This document shows, in pieces, positions 32,354-40,736 of a stretch of 64,000 bases of DNA (within the stretch, counting starts at the first letter, position 1; each line of letters starts with the position of its first letter). A model generated the notes under the pieces. That model did not search any database. It was given only the letters and a program-made list of their open reading frames with translations, and was not told the DNA's origin. Source of the stretch: Actinomyces slackii (GTDB taxonomy: Bacteria > Actinomycetota > Actinomycetes > Actinomycetales > Actinomycetaceae). A program made the position numbers and the translations under genes. The DNA lies in the NCBI RefSeq assembly GCF_900637295.1, contig NZ_LR134363.1, positions 992,001 to 1,056,000 on the forward strand, written 5' to 3'.

Positions 32354-33408
32354 TGCCCTGGCTGACCGCCCTGCTGCTGATCCTGGCCGCCGTCGGCGCT
32401 CTTGTCGCCCTGCTGCGCTCGGGGCCCCAGCCCCGCCGGGCCGCCCGCGGCCGGCAGGAGGCGCCGCGCCGCCTGGCCAACTCCATGAGCCTGCTCGCCC
32501 TGCCGCAGGTGCGCGCCCGGATCCGGCGTCGGCGCTGGCTGCATGTGGGGCTGGCCGTCATGGCCGTCTGCGCGCTGGTGGCGGCCGCCGGGATCGCCGG
32601 TCGCCCGGTCAGGGAGGTCGAGCGCAACGAGGACCTGGCCAACCGGGACATCGTCCTGTGCCTGGACGTGTCCACCTCCATGGTGACCATCGACTCCTCG
32701 GTGCTCAACACCTTCTCCGAGATGGTGGACACCTTCGACGGGGAGCGCGTGGGCCTGGTGGCCTGGAACTCCTCGGCCCAGACCATCGTCCCCCTCACCG
32801 ATGACTACGACCTGCTGAGCAGGAAGATGGACGAGCTCGCCGAGGTCCTGGACATCGACCCCAACAATGTCACCTATGAGGAGATGGAGGCCTACGACGA
32901 GGCCCTGGGCGGGACCATCAGCGTCGAGCTCCAGGCCTCCTCCCTGGCGGGCGATGGCCTGGCCTCCTGCGCCATGGCCTTCGACCAGCAGGGCCTGGAG
33001 CGCTCCCGCTCCATCATCTACGCCACGGACAACCAGGTCATCGACCCTGACAGCAAGCAGATCTACGCTCTTCCCGACGCCGTCTCCCAGCTCTCGGAGC
33101 GCAAGATCCGCCTGTTCTCCATCTACGGATCCGACCCTGACATGGATTCCCAGTGGGAGACCGAGCTGACGCCCCCCGAGGCCCGCGAGCAGCTGAAGTC
33201 CTTGACCGAGGAGGCGGGTGGGCGCTTCTACGACGTCGAGAGCTCGGGCACCGGCGGGAAGATCGTCGAGCAGCTCGAGGCCTCCCAGGTCGCCGAGATG
33301 GGGGGCGCCACCGAGGTGCGTAACACAGACGTCCCCGAGAGGCTGGGCATCGCGCTGCTGATCATCACCCTGGTCTACGTGGGCCTGACAGTGTGGAGGC
33401 GCGCATGA
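32347..33408 (+). CDS. VWA domain membrane protein (BatA-like)
   Basis: A protein of 353 residues overlapping the previous gene by 7 nt. Transmembrane helices lie at about residues 4-20 and 56-80 and near the C-terminus (Leu-Gly-Ile-Ala-Leu-Leu-Ile-Ile-Thr-Leu). The VWA domain between them has a MIDAS motif, Asp-Val-Ser-Thr-Ser (Cys-Leu-Asp-Val-Ser-Thr-Ser-Met near residue 109). The layout is that of BatA-type aerotolerance proteins, which work with MoxR. Confidence 0.85.
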   Translation: MVMPWLTALLLILAAVGALVALLRSGPQPRRAARGRQEAPRRLANSMSLLALPQVRARIRRRRWLHVGLAVMAVCALVAAAGIAGRPVREVERNEDLANRDIVLCLDVSTSMVTIDSSVLNTFSEMVDTFDGERVGLVAWNSSAQTIVPLTDDYDLLSRKMDELAEVLDIDPNNVTYEEMEAYDEALGGTISVELQASSLAGDGLASCAMAFDQQGLERSRSIIYATDNQVIDPDSKQIYALPDAVSQLSERKIRLFSIYGSDPDMDSQWETELTPPEAREQLKSLTEEAGGRFYDVESSGTGGKIVEQLEASQVAEMGGATEVRNTDVPERLGIALLIITLVYVGLTVWRRA

Positions 33409-34487
33409 CCCTCCGGCCGATCATCCCGGGCATCCTCGTCGTTGTCATCGCCGTGGCCATGGTCCTGCTGCTGGCCTGGGGCTGGCTGCGCCTGCAGCGC
33501 GACGGGGCCGACTCCACCGCGCGCCGCAGCTGGTGGAGGCGCGCGGGCATCGCCGTCGTGGCCGTGGCCATCGCGGCCGGGCCCTCCGTGCGCAGCAGCG
33601 AGTCCATCTCGGTGTCCAATGTGGAGGTCTACCTGCTGGTGGACCGCACCGGCTCCATGGCGGCCGAGGACTGGGCGGGGCCCGCCCCCGAGGGCGTGGA
33701 GAACCCCACCGCGACCCGCCTGGACGGGGCGCGCGCCGACCTGGCCTCCATCCGCGCCGCCTTCCCCACGGCCCGCTACTCCATCCTGGCCCTGGACTCC
33801 ACCGCCGCCACCGAGCTTCCCCTGAGCACGGACATCAACGCGGTGGACGCCTGGATCGGCACCCTGACCCAGGAGGTCACCGCGCGCTCGACCGGCTCCT
33901 CCCTGGAGCTGGCCCTGCCCTCCCTGAGCCGAATGCTGGCCGAGTCCCGCCAGTCCGATCCCCAGAACATCCGCCTGGTCTACATCCTGTCCGACGGCGA
34001 GGCCACCGATGAGGGCCAGGGCGCCCAGGAGGCCTCCGCCCAGGGCTGGAGCTGGGAGTCCCTGGGGGAGGTGATCGACGGCGGTGCGGTGCTGGGCTAC
34101 GGCACCGCCGAGGGCGGGCAGATGCGCAGCTACGACGGCTCCCCGGCCACCGGGGAGCACACCAGCGCCGAGCCCATCCTTGACAGCGCCACCGGGCAGC
34201 CGGGGGTCTCGGTGATCGACGAGGAGGCCCTCAAGGCCGTGTCCCAGGCCACGGGCCTGGACTACGTCCACCGCACCGGTGGGCAGGACGACGCCGATCC
34301 CAAGACCTTCACCGACCTGGACATCGACGCGGTCCTCACCGATGGGCGCGTCTCCAGCGGGGCCCGGCGCTTCGTGGTGTGGCCCCTGGGCCTCATCGGC
34401 GCCATCCTCATGATCTGGGAGCTCATGGAGCTCATCCGCGTCGACTCCCGGCTCCGGCTGCTCATCTCCTCGGGGAGGAAGCCATGA
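33405..34487 (+). CDS. VWA domain membrane protein (BatB-like)
   Basis: A protein of 360 residues from ATG 33405, overlapping the previous stop by ATGA. Transmembrane helices lie near residues 8-28 and 46-62 and at the C-terminus. The VWA domain carries the MIDAS motif Asp-Arg-Thr-Gly-Ser-Met near residues 80-85. Two consecutive membrane VWA genes are typical of Bat-type operons, where the pair probably dimerises. Confidence 0.84.
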   Translation: MTLRPIIPGILVVVIAVAMVLLLAWGWLRLQRDGADSTARRSWWRRAGIAVVAVAIAAGPSVRSSESISVSNVEVYLLVDRTGSMAAEDWAGPAPEGVENPTATRLDGARADLASIRAAFPTARYSILALDSTAATELPLSTDINAVDAWIGTLTQEVTARSTGSSLELALPSLSRMLAESRQSDPQNIRLVYILSDGEATDEGQGAQEASAQGWSWESLGEVIDGGAVLGYGTAEGGQMRSYDGSPATGEHTSAEPILDSATGQPGVSVIDEEALKAVSQATGLDYVHRTGGQDDADPKTFTDLDIDAVLTDGRVSSGARRFVVWPLGLIGAILMIWELMELIRVDSRLRLLISSGRKP

Positions 34488-35446
34488 GACTGAGCCCGCG
34501 CAGGCGCAAGCGCCAGCCAGATGCCACCCAGGACCCGACGCGCCAGGAGCAGGCCCCCCAGGAGGGCCAGGACCTGCCGCAGGACGCGCCCGGCACTGCC
34601 CCGGATGCCCGGGATGCCGCGGATGTCACGGATGTCATGGATGCCGCGGGGGATCCCGGCCCCGAGGATCCGCGCCGTCGGGCCGAGCGCCTGCGCCGTC
34701 GCCGTCGGCTCCTGCTCATCGGCGCGCTGCCCGCCCTGCTCGTGACCGCGCTGGTGGTGTGGTCCAGCCTGGTCTTCGGCCTGACGATGGCGGCCAACCG
34801 CGCCTACGGCAGCGGCGATCTTGCCACCGCGACCTCGCGCTACCGCACCGTGGCCTCCCTCAACCCGTGGCTGGAGCAGTGGCGCGTCCACTACAACCTG
34901 GGCACCGCCCTGCTGGCCGCGGGCCAGGCCGAGGCGGCGCAGGGATCCCTGGAGGAGGCCCTGCGCACGGTCCCGGTCGCCACCCAGACCGACCCCAACA
35001 CCGGCCTCAAGCCGGCCCAGTCCCCGGAGTGCCGGGTGCGCTACAACCTGTCCCTGTCGCATCTGGCGCAGGCGCGGGTCCTTCAGGCGGCGGGAGACGA
35101 GCAGGGCAGTCAGGACCGCGTGGCCAAGGCGCAGGAGGCCGCCGAGTCATGCCCGCCGCCGGAGCCCGAGCCCGATCCGAGCCAGACGCCGTCGGGTGAG
35201 CCCACTGCCCCCGCCAGCCAGTCACCGACCCCGCAGGAGTCCTCCACCGCCAGTCAGTCCCCGTCCCCGCAGGAGTCCTCCTCCCCGGGGGAGACCTCGA
35301 CGCCCTCGCCCGGGCAGACCAGCTCGGCCCAGGTCACCCAGACCCCTGATGATCGGGCCCAGCGCCTGCGTGAGCGCAACGGTGAGGAGCAGTCCTCCAC
35401 CACCAAGCCCAAGGACGACTCCAGCTCGGGGGTCAAGCCCTGGTAG
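34484..35446 (+). CDS. TPR-like membrane protein, last gene of the MoxR/VWA operon (BatC/BatE-like)
   Basis: A protein of 320 residues starting at ATG 34484, overlapping the previous stop by ATGA. An Asp/Ala-rich N-terminal region is followed by an Arg-rich stretch, a transmembrane helix (about residues 82-105), a TPR-like helical segment (Ala-Tyr-Gly-Ser-Gly-Asp-Leu-Ala-Thr-Ala and Tyr-Asn-Leu-Gly-Thr-Ala-Leu-Leu-Ala-Ala-Gly), and a Ser/Pro/Gln-rich tail with short tandem repeats. The TPR and anchor match BatC/BatE partners of the VWA proteins. Confidence 0.78.
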   Translation: MRLSPRRRKRQPDATQDPTRQEQAPQEGQDLPQDAPGTAPDARDAADVTDVMDAAGDPGPEDPRRRAERLRRRRRLLLIGALPALLVTALVVWSSLVFGLTMAANRAYGSGDLATATSRYRTVASLNPWLEQWRVHYNLGTALLAAGQAEAAQGSLEEALRTVPVATQTDPNTGLKPAQSPECRVRYNLSLSHLAQARVLQAAGDEQGSQDRVAKAQEAAESCPPPEPEPDPSQTPSGEPTAPASQSPTPQESSTASQSPSPQESSSPGETSTPSPGQTSSAQVTQTPDDRAQRLRERNGEEQSSTTKPKDDSSSGVKPW

Positions 35447-35476
35447 GCGCCCGGGCCGTCGGGCAGGCCAGCCGGC

Positions 35477-36184
35477 TCAGCCCGCGCGCCGCGGGGCGCC
35501 CTGCCGATCGGTGGCCGGTGAGGCATCGTCCGGGCCTTCGACCGGTTCAGCGGCATGCGGGCGGGGGATCGGTGGCACGGCGTGCTCGGGCTGGGCGGCG
35601 CCCACGGCCCGCAGCACGAAGACATCGAGGGACTCCAGGTAGGCCTTGCGCGCCTCGGGCTCGCTGGGCGTGGGCCTGCCCCCCAGGACGGTGGCGTGGA
35701 TGAGCGGGATGACCAGGGCCGGATCCTGCTGGGGGATGCGGCCCTCATCCATGGCCTCGGTGAGGATCGAGGAGAGCATCTGGGCCATGAGCGCGCTGTG
35801 GGCGCGCAGGCTCCCGGCCGTGTCCCGCGAGACCGCATTGGCCAGGGGCCCGGAGGCGGGGAAGTGGTAGTGGCGCTTGATGAGGGCCTGCTGGCGCACG
35901 TAGACGCGCAGGCGGTCGATCGGGTCGCGGGTCCCGGCCAGCGCGCGGGCGAGCTCCTCGGCGTACCTGGCGGACTCATGCTCCATGAAGGCCAGGAGCA
36001 GGTCCTCCTTGTCCGCGAAGTGGTTGTAGACGGCGGTGCGGCCCACGCCGGCCCGGGAGGCGACGTCGGACAGGGTGATCTTCTCGAAGCCGCGCTCGGC
36101 CATGAGCTGGGACAGCGCCTCGAACAGTGCGGTGCGGGTGCGCTGTCGGTGCTCGGCCAGGGAGGAGCCCATGATCTTCGGCAT
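35477..36184 (-). CDS. TetR family transcriptional regulator
   Basis: A protein of 235 residues with a well conserved TetR helix-turn-helix near residues 32-58 (Ile-Thr-Leu-Ser-Asp-Val-Ala-Ser-Arg-Ala-Gly-Val-Gly-Arg-Thr-Ala-Val-Tyr-Asn-His). The C-terminal domain is of typical length with a Pro-rich tail. It is convergent with the MoxR operon (30-bp gap) and followed on the same strand by nothing obvious, so its target is unknown; it may act on itself or on the Nudix gene region. Confidence 0.87.
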   Translation of the reverse strand: MPKIMGSSLAEHRQRTRTALFEALSQLMAERGFEKITLSDVASRAGVGRTAVYNHFADKEDLLLAFMEHESARYAEELARALAGTRDPIDRLRVYVRQQALIKRHYHFPASGPLANAVSRDTAGSLRAHSALMAQMLSSILTEAMDEGRIPQQDPALVIPLIHATVLGGRPTPSEPEARKAYLESLDVFVLRAVGAAQPEHAVPPIPRPHAAEPVEGPDDASPATDRQGAPRRAG

Positions 36185-36226
36185 GAGGTCATCCTAATCC
36201 GTGAGGTGACGGCTCTTCCAGGAATG

Positions 36227-36763
36227 TCAGGAAAGAGGCGGGTGATCCTCGCGGCCCCGTGCCGGGCGGAGGCCCAGATGGGCCTGGAGAGCCTCGACGA
36301 TGGGGATGTCCGCCTCCAGCCAGGGCAGGTCGAGCAGCGAGGCAAGGGGCGCCCAGCGCAGCTCCTCATGGTCCGCGCCGGCCCTGGCCCGCTGCCCGGC
36401 GGGGTCCGCCTCCGCCAGCCACACCCGCATCCGCAGGCCCGCCAGGATGGGCCAGGCCGGGGCGAGCCCCGGTGGCGCCACGGCCAGATGAGGCGGGGCC
36501 ACCAGCTCCTCGCCGTAGCGCACCCGCAGCTCGATCTCCTCGGCGAGCTCGCGGTCCAGGGCGGCACGGGGGTCCTCGCCGGGCTCCACCTTTCCCCCGG
36601 GCAGCTCGAATCTGCCCGCCAGTGCCGGTGGGTAGGAGCGGGCGGCGCACAGCAGCGCCGTCGGGCGGGACAGGCTGTCGACGATGGCGGCGGCCACCAC
36701 CAGCCTCGGCGGGGCGGGCGGGGGATGGACGGGCCCGCTGGTCGGGGCCTGGGACTCCGGCAT
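36227..36763 (-). CDS. Nudix hydrolase, MutT/8-oxo-dGTP diphosphatase-like
   Basis: A protein of 178 residues from ATG 36763. The complete Nudix box G-x5-E-x7-REL-x-EE is present (Gly-Gly-Lys-Val-Glu-Pro-Gly-Glu through Arg-Glu-Leu-Ala-Glu-Glu). The fold preceding it, with Phe-Glu-Leu-Pro-Gly-Gly, matches MutT-type housecleaning enzymes that hydrolyse oxidised nucleoside triphosphates. It is divergent from the M50 peptidase gene. Confidence 0.87.
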   Translation of the reverse strand: MPESQAPTSGPVHPPPAPPRLVVAAAIVDSLSRPTALLCAARSYPPALAGRFELPGGKVEPGEDPRAALDRELAEEIELRVRYGEELVAPPHLAVAPPGLAPAWPILAGLRMRVWLAEADPAGQRARAGADHEELRWAPLASLLDLPWLEADIPIVEALQAHLGLRPARGREDHPPLS

Positions 36764-36904
36764 GCCCGCCAGGCTACCCGGCGCCAGTCCCCGCCACCGG
36801 CGCGCCCGGCTCCCGTCGGCGAGTGCCGCGCGACCCGGTGGTGCGCGCCGGGCGGTCACCAGGCGCACAGCGGGACTCATAGGTAGACCTGGCAGACTGC
36901 CGGG

Positions 36905-37606
36905 GTGGATTGGACCGAGTTCTGGAACGATGCCCTCAACCGCAGCCTGCCGACGGCGCCGCCCGTCCTGGAGGCGCTGTGGCCCGCCCTGGTGGTGCTG
37001 GCCCTGGCGCTGGCCTGGCCCGCGGCCAGGCGCTGGGGGCGCACACTGGTGACCATCGTGCATGAGGCCGGGCATGCCGTTATCGGTATCGCGGTGGGGC
37101 GGCGCTTCCATGGATTCGTCGTGGGCAAGGACCTGTCCGGGCACGCCGTGACCTCCGGGCCGCCCACCGGCATCGGGCGCGCCCTGACCACGTGGGCGGG
37201 GTACCCGGCCCCCGCGGTGCTGGGCACCGTCATCACGCTGGCGGCCCTGGGGGGATGGGCCGGGACCGTCCTGGTGGTCGCCCTGGTGCTGCTGGTCGGC
37301 CTGCTGGTCATGGCCCGCTCCCTGCGCACGGCGGGACTGGTCGTCCTCGCCGGGGCGATGACGGCGGCCCTGTGGTGGTGGGGCGGGCCCTGGTCGGCGG
37401 GGCTGGTGGCCGGCATGGGCCTGGTCCTGCTCGTGGGCGCCTGGGACTCCCTGCGCGACGTCGCCGGATCGCGCGATCCCGGCCAGGACCACCGCACCCT
37501 GGCCCAGCTGACGGGAGTGCCGGCGGGCGCATGGCTGGCCTCCTGGTTCCTCATCGATGCGGCGGCCACGGGCCTGAGCCTCCTGGCGCTGCGCTCCCTG
37601 CTGTGA
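36905..37606 (+). CDS. M50 family metallopeptidase
   Basis: An integral membrane protein of 233 residues starting with GTG. The zinc motif His53-Glu54-Ala-Gly-His57 lies in the second hydrophobic region, and about six transmembrane segments follow. This M50B-like group in actinobacteria has no established substrate; site-2 proteases of the family cleave membrane-embedded anti-sigma factors or lipid-anchored proteins. No regulator pair is adjacent. Confidence 0.83.
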   Translation: MDWTEFWNDALNRSLPTAPPVLEALWPALVVLALALAWPAARRWGRTLVTIVHEAGHAVIGIAVGRRFHGFVVGKDLSGHAVTSGPPTGIGRALTTWAGYPAPAVLGTVITLAALGGWAGTVLVVALVLLVGLLVMARSLRTAGLVVLAGAMTAALWWWGGPWSAGLVAGMGLVLLVGAWDSLRDVAGSRDPGQDHRTLAQLTGVPAGAWLASWFLIDAAATGLSLLALRSLL

Positions 37607-37937
37607 GATCCCACGGCCAGGCTCCGGGGCCCGGGCGCCCCGACGACGGCCGGCTCGTGCCCTGAGGGGGCCCGCCGGCTCCTCCTGCCGACCGGCTCGG
37701 GCGGCCCCGATCGGGTCGGTCGGGGCCTGAGGGAGAGGCTGGAGGCCACGATCCGGTCTCGATCCTCGCTCGATCCCGGGACCCGGCGCGCCCGGTGTCC
37801 CCGCGCTGGGGCCCCAGGCCGGGCAGCGCCAGCCCCGCCCCCGGTGAGACGCAGTGAGACTCGGGTGGGGGACCCGCCCGGGAGTGCTCTAGCATCCTGT
37901 CACCCCCTTCCCTTCTGGAGCATCTCAAGGAGCACCC
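37607..37937. other. Intergenic region with hairpin and promoter elements
   Basis: A 331-bp gap without a gene. A hairpin with 8-bp arms (GGCCCCGA / TCGGGGCC, 37704-37728) could terminate the M50 transcript. A TAGCAT word near 37890 is a -10 candidate for the next gene, whose ribosome-binding site AAGGAG lies just before 37938. Confidence 0.45.
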
Positions 37938-39179
37938 ATGTTGATCAGCCGACGGGCCCTGGGCCTGTCCGTCCTCGCCGCGTCCCTGGGCGGCGCCGTG
38001 TCCGGATGCAGCCTGCTGCGCGGAGACGAGCAGGACGCCACCCCCTCAGACGACAACGCCCTGACCGTCCTGGTCGACCCGGCCGGTTCGGCGCAGTCCA
38101 CCGCCGTGCAGGAGGCGGTCGAGGCCTTCACCAAGGACAGCGGCATCCAGGTGACCCTCCAGGTCACCCGCGACCCGCGCGGCGAGATGGCGGCCGGCCT
38201 GGCCTCGCAGGGCGGCGCCGACGTCGTGCACCTGACTCCCGACCTCCTGGCCGCCTACGCCCAGGCCGGCTCCCTGAACGCCTACACCGAGTCGGTCGAG
38301 GGCGCCACGGACCTCCACCCGGCCCTGGTGGCCAACGCCACGTATGAGGGCGCCGTCTACGGCGTGCCCACCGACTTCTCCACCCTGGCCCTCTACATCA
38401 ACAGCTCCATGTGGCAGGCCGCGGGCCTGACCGAGGCCGACTACCCCACCACCTGGGAGGCCCTGAGAGCCGTATCGAGCGCCTTGAGCGGGGAGCAGGA
38501 CGGGGCGCAGGTCAGCGGCCTGGCGCTGTCCCCGCAGTACGCCCGCCTGGGGGCCTTCATGGTTCAGGCCGGCGGAGGGCTGACCGACGCCCAGGGCGCG
38601 ATCACCGCGGCCTCGGAGGGCTCGGTGGCCGGCCTCAACGAGGTCAAGGAGCTGCTGGGCTCGGGCGCCACCCTGGCCACGGACCTCGACGCCAACTCGG
38701 GGGCGGAGGCCTTCAGCATGGGCCAGGCCGCCATGACCATCGAGCCCACCGAGTTCGCCGCCACCCTGGCCGCCGATCACCCGGACCTCGCCCATATCGT
38801 CGTCGAGCTGCCCCAGGGGCCCGTCGGCAAGGGCACCCTGCTGTTCGCCCGCTACTACGCGGTGGCCGAGTCCAGCCCGCGCAAGAAGGAGGCCATCTCC
38901 CTGATCTCCTACCTCAGCGCCGCCGAGCGCCAGCTCGCCCTGGCGTCGGCCGCGGGCACGATCCCCGCCTCGACGTCGGCCACGCAGACCTGGACCGGTG
39001 AGCACCCCGAGCTCAAGGCCTTCGCGACGGGGGCCGAGTACGCCGTCGGCATGCCGGTGCTGGCGGGCTCCTCCGATGCGATCGCCTCCCTGGACGACCA
39101 GCTCACCGGCCTGGCCGAGGCCGACCCCCAGGCGATCCTCAGCGCGACCCAGGTGGACCTGGAGGCCGCCAGCGCCTGA
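37938..39179 (+). CDS. ABC transporter substrate-binding lipoprotein
   Basis: A protein of 413 residues. The signal peptide ends in a lipobox Val-Ser-Gly-Cys near residue 24, preceded by Arg-Arg-Ala-Leu-Gly-Leu (possible Tat-type). The mature protein reads as a periplasmic-binding fold of the sulfate/iron/carbohydrate type: an early Leu-Thr-Val-Leu-Val-Asp-Pro-Ala-Gly strand and an Ala-Asp-Val-Val-His-Leu-Thr-Pro-Asp segment. No permease or ATPase gene is adjacent, so the ligand is unknown and the transporter partner must lie elsewhere. A strong inverted-repeat terminator follows at 39241. Confidence 0.82.
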   Translation: MLISRRALGLSVLAASLGGAVSGCSLLRGDEQDATPSDDNALTVLVDPAGSAQSTAVQEAVEAFTKDSGIQVTLQVTRDPRGEMAAGLASQGGADVVHLTPDLLAAYAQAGSLNAYTESVEGATDLHPALVANATYEGAVYGVPTDFSTLALYINSSMWQAAGLTEADYPTTWEALRAVSSALSGEQDGAQVSGLALSPQYARLGAFMVQAGGGLTDAQGAITAASEGSVAGLNEVKELLGSGATLATDLDANSGAEAFSMGQAAMTIEPTEFAATLAADHPDLAHIVVELPQGPVGKGTLLFARYYAVAESSPRKKEAISLISYLSAAERQLALASAAGTIPASTSATQTWTGEHPELKAFATGAEYAVGMPVLAGSSDAIASLDDQLTGLAEADPQAILSATQVDLEAASA

Positions 39180-39240
39180 GTGGGCGCGCAGTGGGCGCAC
39201 GGCGCGCCGGTGAATAGGTGAACGAGACTGTGAATGAGAC

Positions 39241-39276
39241 GCTGAAGGGCCGGCCCCGGTGGGCCGGCCCTTCAGC
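39241..39276. terminator. Strong hairpin terminator
   Basis: A perfect 16-bp stem, GCTGAAGGGCCGGCCC (39241-39256) and its complement (39261-39276), with a 4-nt CGGT loop. It stands between the substrate-binding protein gene (plus) and tRNA-Gly (minus) and can act on both transcripts. Confidence 0.85.
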
Positions 39277-39284
39277 GCTTGCGG

Positions 39285-39355
39285 AGCGGGTGACGGGAAT
39301 CGAACCCGCGCTGTCAGCTTGGGAAGCTGAAGTTCTACCATTGAACTACACCCGC
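39285..39355 (-). tRNA. tRNA-Gly (anticodon CCC)
   Basis: On the minus strand the acceptor stem GCGGGTG pairs with CACCCGC, followed by a U discriminator. The anticodon stem-loop reads CTTCCCAAG, giving anticodon CCC (codon GGG). The T arm contains GGTTCGATTCC. Length 71 nt; no encoded CCA. All arms are consistent with glycine tRNA. Confidence 0.95.
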
Positions 39356-39503
39356 GCGGCCTCCGTCGTTCGGCGGAGGCGCTGGAGCAGCATACCCCAC
39401 TCATGCCCCGCGCTCGCAAATCGATGCCGCCAGCAGGGCCGGACGTGACGATGACGACGCCTCGATGCTCGGACGGCCTCATCATCGACTCCCCGGATCT
39501 GAC

Positions 39504-40043
39504 ATGATTCGCAACATGGTCAGTCCCGTTGGTCCTTCCGATCCCCAGTCCGCGCAGCAGCCCCCGCAGTCAGGCCCCGATGCGGCGCAGCCCTCCCCGC
39601 AGGGCGGCTACACCAGCCCGGCCTCCGGCGCCTACCCGCAGGGCGGCTACACCAGCCCGGCCTCCGGCGCCTACCCGCAGGGCGACTACGCCGCCCAGGC
39701 CGGCTACGGCTACCAGGAGGCCGGATACCAGTCGGGGTACCAGGCCGGGTATCAGGCCGCCCCGCAGGCCGCCTACGGCTATGGGCAGCCCTCCTACGCC
39801 TACAAGTCCAAGGTCGCCGCCGGCGTGCTCGGCATCTTCCTGGGCGGCTTCGGCATCCACAACTTCTACCTGGGCTACACCGGCAAGGCCGTGGCCCAGC
39901 TGCTCATCACCCTGCTGACCTGCGGTTTCGGTGCGATCGTCTCCAGCGTGTGGGGCCTGGTGGAGGGCATCCTCATCCTGTGCGCCCAGCCGGGCGAGTC
40001 CCCGTGGGGCGTGGACGCCCAGGGCCTTCCGCTGCGGGACTGA
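39504..40043 (+). CDS. TM2 domain membrane protein
   Basis: A protein of 179 residues from ATG 39504 (ATG 39516 is an alternative). The N-terminal half is Gln/Gly/Tyr/Ser/Pro-rich, with a perfect 39-bp tandem repeat (39601-39678) and several Tyr-Gln-x-Gly-Tyr units. The C-terminal half is a TM2 domain: two hydrophobic helices with Gly-Gly-Phe-Gly-Ile-His-Asn-Phe-Tyr-Leu-Gly between them. TM2 proteins are of unknown molecular function; many actinobacteria encode one with such a Tyr/Gly-rich cytoplasmic leader. Confidence 0.85.
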   Translation: MIRNMVSPVGPSDPQSAQQPPQSGPDAAQPSPQGGYTSPASGAYPQGGYTSPASGAYPQGDYAAQAGYGYQEAGYQSGYQAGYQAAPQAAYGYGQPSYAYKSKVAAGVLGIFLGGFGIHNFYLGYTGKAVAQLLITLLTCGFGAIVSSVWGLVEGILILCAQPGESPWGVDAQGLPLRD

Positions 40044-40091
40044 GATCCGGGGGGTGCTCGGTGCCGGCGCGCACCTGGCACAATCTGCCCC

Positions 40092-40736
40092 GTGCTGCTC
40101 TCCGACCGTGATATCCGCGCCGAGCTCGAGGCGGGTCGCGTGGTCCTGGACCCCTACGACCCCGCGATGATCCAGCCCGCCTCCATCGACGTGCGCCTGG
40201 ACCGCTGGTTCCGCCTCTTCGACAACCACCGCTACCCGGTGATCGACCCCTCGGCCGCCCAGGAGGACCTGACCCACCTGGTGGATGTGGGCCCCGAGGA
40301 GCCCTTCGTGCTCCACCCCGGCGAGTTCGTCCTGGGCGCGACCTATGAGGGCCTGACCCTGCCCGACGACGTCGCCGCCCGCCTGGAGGGCAAGTCGAGC
40401 CTGGGGCGCCTGGGGCTGCTGACCCACTCCACCGCCGGATTCATCGACCCCGGGTTCACCGGGCACGTCACCCTGGAGCTGTCCAACACGGCGACCATGC
40501 CCATCATGCTGTGGCCGGGGATGAAGATCGGGCAGCTGTGCTTCTTCCGCCTGTCCAGCCCGGCGGCCGCCCCCTACGGATCGGGGGCCTCGGGCTCGCG
40601 CTACCAGGGCCAGCGCGGCCCCACGGCCTCGCGCTCCCACCTGTCCTTCCACCGCATCCGCATCCCAGATGCCTCCCCGGCCGCCGAGCACTCCACCGGC
40701 GCCCAGCCCCCCACCACGAGCGAGGAGAACGCATGA
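40092..40736 (+). CDS. dcd: dCTP deaminase, probably bifunctional dCTP deaminase/dUTPase
   Basis: A protein of 214 residues starting with GTG 40092. The active-site region [12 protein letters not shown] and the trimer-forming Gly-Lys-Ser-Ser-Leu-Gly-Arg block are well conserved. The C-terminal [10 protein letters not shown] motif is the dUTPase-like tail. The close resemblance to the mycobacterial enzyme, which makes dUMP directly from dCTP, suggests the same bifunctional activity. It overlaps the next gene by ATGA. Confidence 0.93.
   Translation: MLLSDRDIRAELEAGRVVLDPYDPAMIQPASIDVRLDRWFRLFDNHRYPVIDPSAAQEDLTHLVDVGPEEPFVLHPGEFVLGATYEGLTLPDDVAARLEGKSSLGRLGLLTHSTAGFIDPGFTGHVTLELSNTATMPIMLWPGMKIGQLCFFRLSSPAAAPYGSGASGSRYQGQRGPTASRSHLSFHRIRIPDASPAAEHSTGAQPPTTSEENA

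Noticed and set aside
29393..35446. MoxR/VWA operon as an anti-phage ternary system
   Set aside because: Two membrane VWA proteins plus DUF58 and a TPR protein match the Bat-type envelope operon; the adaptor and effector genes of conflict-type systems are missing.
39601..39678. Tandem 39-bp repeat as a non-coding element
   Set aside because: It encodes a repeated Gly-Tyr-Thr-Ser-Pro unit in the flexible N-terminus of the TM2 protein, a common feature of such leaders.
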